Under the pieces are notes generated by a model, which saw only the letters and a list, made by a program, of their open reading frames with translations, was not told the origin of the DNA and searched no databases. From Pseudobutyrivibrio sp. (lineage in GTDB: Bacteria; Bacillota; Clostridia; Lachnospirales; Lachnospiraceae), in NCBI GenBank assembly GCA_024697025.1, contig JAILGH010000038.1, forward strand, positions 29,707 through 93,706: DNA of 64,000 bases. Reading direction: 5' to 3'. Made by a program: the position numbers and the translations under genes. Positions 62,496 through 64,000 of this stretch are shown here, in pieces (the first letter of the stretch is position 1; each line of letters opens with the position of its first letter).

Positions 62496-62636
62496 ACCTT
62501 ATAGGAAATTGCTTTGCAATCTCCTATAAGGTAAAAAACACACTTCGTGTGAAATATGTGTCTCGGCGACAGAAGAATTTATTTGCTTACAGCAAATGTC
62601 GCCTCGCACTGCTAGAGTTTTGCGTAGCAAAACTCT
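62491..62636. repeat. 146-bp multi-hairpin repeat, copy 1
   Basis: It matches 63855-64000 at 145 of 146 positions (A at 62614 versus G at 63978). Four successive palindromes: a 22-bp stem around ACCTTATAGGA/TCCTATAAGGT, CACACTTCGTGTG, GGCGAC...GTCGCC with ATTTGCT/AGCAAAT inside, and AGTTTTGCGTAGCAAAACT. It begins in the T-run of a terminator, as does copy 2. No coding frame is supported. Confidence 0.95.
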
Positions 62637-62685
62637 TTCTTGGTAAATTGCTTTTCAACCAACTGCGAAGTACAACTCTTTATTG

Positions 62686-62694
62686 TGGTATAAT
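62686..62694 (+). promoter_or_regulatory. Extended -10 promoter for the DUF4349 gene
   Basis: TGGTATAAT (extended TGN plus perfect TATAAT at 62689-62694) lies 39 nt before the TTG start. There is no convincing -35 at 17 nt, which an extended -10 can tolerate. Confidence 0.6.
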
Positions 62695-62733
62695 AGACCT
62701 TAACTAGAAGAAATATATTGGGAGGTAAATACG

Positions 62734-63786
62734 TTGAAGAGAAAATTATTAACTTTTATAGCTATCGTAATTACGATATCAATGTTTGCTGTGGCTTGCG
62801 GAAAGAGCCACGATAGCGATGCAACAGCGTCAGAGCCAGCAGTGGAGGCAGATGACGGTGCCAGCGGCGGAAGGGGATTTTCAGCCAAGAACAGCGGAGC
62901 ATTTAGAGCAGATGAAGTAGGGGCTACAGGGGAAGTCAATACTGCTGAGGCTACAGAGCAGGCTGCAGATGTAACAGACCAAGCAGTGGCAAAAGAACCA
63001 GGGGATGTTGCCGGAGGCAATTCACCAGATACAGTAGCTTATGATACTAGCAGAAAGATAGTTTATAGTTCAAACATTAGCATCGAGTCTAAAAAGTTTG
63101 ATGATGACGCTCAGGCAATCAAGGACCTTGTTAAGTCAAATAAGGGGTATTTTGAATCATCATCTGTAGATGGTAGCGCAGAGCATAGTAGAAGAACTGC
63201 TTATTACACAGTGCGAATTCCAGCAGCAAACTACGATAGTTTTATGGATGCAGTTGGAGATATAGGTTCTGTTGTAAATAGTAGTTCCAATGCAAATGAT
63301 ATAACATCTAGCTATGTAGATGTGCAGGCTAGATTAAAGACCTTAAACACCAAGCTTGCTAGGCTTGAAGAGCTTGAGGCTAAGGCTGAGTCAGTTGAAG
63401 ATTTGCTTGATATTGAAGATAGAATAAACGATGTTGTTTATGAGATAGAGAGCTATTCAGCACAACTTAAGATGTATGACGACTGGGTTGATTATTGCAC
63501 AGTCAACATAGACATAAGAGAGGTGGCAACCTACACTGAGCCAAAACAGGAGACTATCTGGAGCCGTTTTGGTGAGGCATTTAAGAATTCAATGGATGGT
63601 TTCGTAAAATTTATTCAGGGCATAGTGTTTGCACTTATTTATCTGCTGCCATTCCTTGTTGTAGGCCTTGTAATATTCTTTATAGTAAGAGCTATCATCA
63701 AGAAAAAGCGTGGGGCAAAGCCACAGAATATGGTACAGCCTCCTACAATTAATAACGTAAATACGGATAAAGAAAATAAAGAATAA
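62734..63786 (+). CDS. DUF4349 domain lipoprotein
   Basis: 350 aa from a TTG start backed by GGGAGGT. Signal peptide with lipobox C22 (MFAVAC), an acidic Ala/Glu/Thr-rich linker (about 25-100), then the DUF4349 domain: RKIVYSSNISIESKKFD, AYYTVRIPAANYDSFMDAV, a coiled coil (about 205-250, RLKTLNTKLARLEELEAK), a C-terminal membrane helix (about 290-325) and a basic tail. Topology is an N-terminal lipid anchor plus a C-terminal transmembrane segment. Function unknown; the family is often near the cell envelope. Confidence 0.88.
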   Translation: MKRKLLTFIAIVITISMFAVACGKSHDSDATASEPAVEADDGASGGRGFSAKNSGAFRADEVGATGEVNTAEATEQAADVTDQAVAKEPGDVAGGNSPDTVAYDTSRKIVYSSNISIESKKFDDDAQAIKDLVKSNKGYFESSSVDGSAEHSRRTAYYTVRIPAANYDSFMDAVGDIGSVVNSSSNANDITSSYVDVQARLKTLNTKLARLEELEAKAESVEDLLDIEDRINDVVYEIESYSAQLKMYDDWVDYCTVNIDIREVATYTEPKQETIWSRFGEAFKNSMDGFVKFIQGIVFALIYLLPFLVVGLVIFFIVRAIIKKKRGAKPQNMVQPPTINNVNTDKENKE

Positions 63787-63811
63787 TTTCCATATTATAA
63801 TTTTGTAATTA

Positions 63812-63859
63812 AAAAGCTCCTCCTTACGGGACAAACCTGTAAAGAGGAGCTTTATTTTT
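63812..63859 (+). terminator. Rho-independent terminator after the DUF4349 gene
   Basis: AAAAGCTCCTC (63812-63822) pairs with the GAGGAGCTTT strand (63844-63853), with an inner CTTAC/GTAAAG extension, followed by ATTTTT. The second copy of the 146-bp repeat starts in this T-run. Confidence 0.88.
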
Positions 63860-64000
63860 ACCTTATAGGAAATTGCTTTGCAATCTCCTATAAGGTAAAA
63901 AACACACTTCGTGTGAAATATGTGTCTCGGCGACAGAAGAATTTATTTGCTTACAGCAAATGTCGCCTCGCACTGCTGGAGTTTTGCGTAGCAAAACTCT
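63855..64000. repeat. 146-bp multi-hairpin repeat, copy 2, cut by window end
   Basis: Same direction as copy 1 and identical except one base, continuing to the last base of the window, so the element may be longer. Like copy 1, it directly follows an intrinsic terminator stem. Confidence 0.95.

Noticed and set aside
1..64000. tRNA or rRNA genes and insertion-sequence transposases
   Set aside because: No TTCGANNC-type tRNA arm in a cloverleaf context, no rRNA-like segment and no transposase motif was found by reading; a tRNAscan run would settle this.

Overview
The window is about 64 kb of AT-rich Firmicutes DNA. Protein sequences, strong GGAGG ribosome-binding sites and gene order (PP2C phosphatase - PASTA kinase - rsgA - rpe - thiN) point to a Lachnospiraceae member. 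The plant-polysaccharide gene content resembles Butyrivibrio, Pseudobutyrivibrio or Roseburia. The genus is an inference; no rRNA or tRNA gene was seen.

Layout. 1-4.7 kb: signalling and housekeeping operon (prpC, prkC, rsgA, rpe, thiN). 4.9-10.4 kb: minus-strand sugar ABC importer plus a GH43 enzyme, with a divergent AraC regulator. 10.5-15.5 kb: cytidylate-kinase-like protein, arginase-family protein, TrkH/TrkA potassium uptake and an unknown helical protein. 15.6-17.4 kb: guaA with a clear promoter and terminator. 17.4-25.8 kb: an accessory-looking stretch with an iteron-like array of TTACGGGTAA sites before a PD-(D/E)XK nuclease-like gene, a nitrilase, a methyltransferase, two probable gene fragments, an aldose epimerase, an NTF2-like protein, an MFS transporter, a GGDEF protein and an XRE regulator. 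26-28.6 kb: membrane-anchored clostripain-type protease. 28.7-48.7 kb: a large hemicellulose (xylan-type) locus with two esterase-like hydrolases, GntR, two further ABC importers, DUF624, GH3, GH43, a YesM/YesN two-component system and GH8. 48.7-50.8 kb: a 585-nt giant imperfect hairpin followed by an HTH-Fic gene with phased operator-like sites. 51-55.9 kb: phosphoglucomutase, an OPT oligopeptide transporter overlapping a PqqD-like gene, and AraC. 56-62.4 kb: complete glucuronate pathway (eda, uxuA, uxuB, uxaC, kdgK) plus a 54-aa protein. 62.7-63.8 kb: DUF4349 lipoprotein flanked by two copies of a 146-bp multi-hairpin repeat.

How it works together. The extracellular lipoproteins and permeases would import xylo-oligosaccharides, and GH8, GH43 and GH3 would trim them to xylose and arabinose. 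The esterases would remove acyl groups. Glucuronate from glucuronoxylan side chains would pass through UxaC, UxuB, UxuA, KdgK and Eda to pyruvate and glyceraldehyde-3-phosphate. None of the three ABC importers has its own ATPase here, so a shared MsmK-type ATPase elsewhere is likely.

The least explained features are non-coding: the 585-nt hairpin, two related leader motifs sharing a 19-nt block and one compensatory base-pair change (upstream of uxuA and of a GH43 gene), a long leader hairpin before that GH43, the TTACGGGTAA array, two 42-45-bp perfect palindromes both lying between convergent genes, and the 146-bp repeat.
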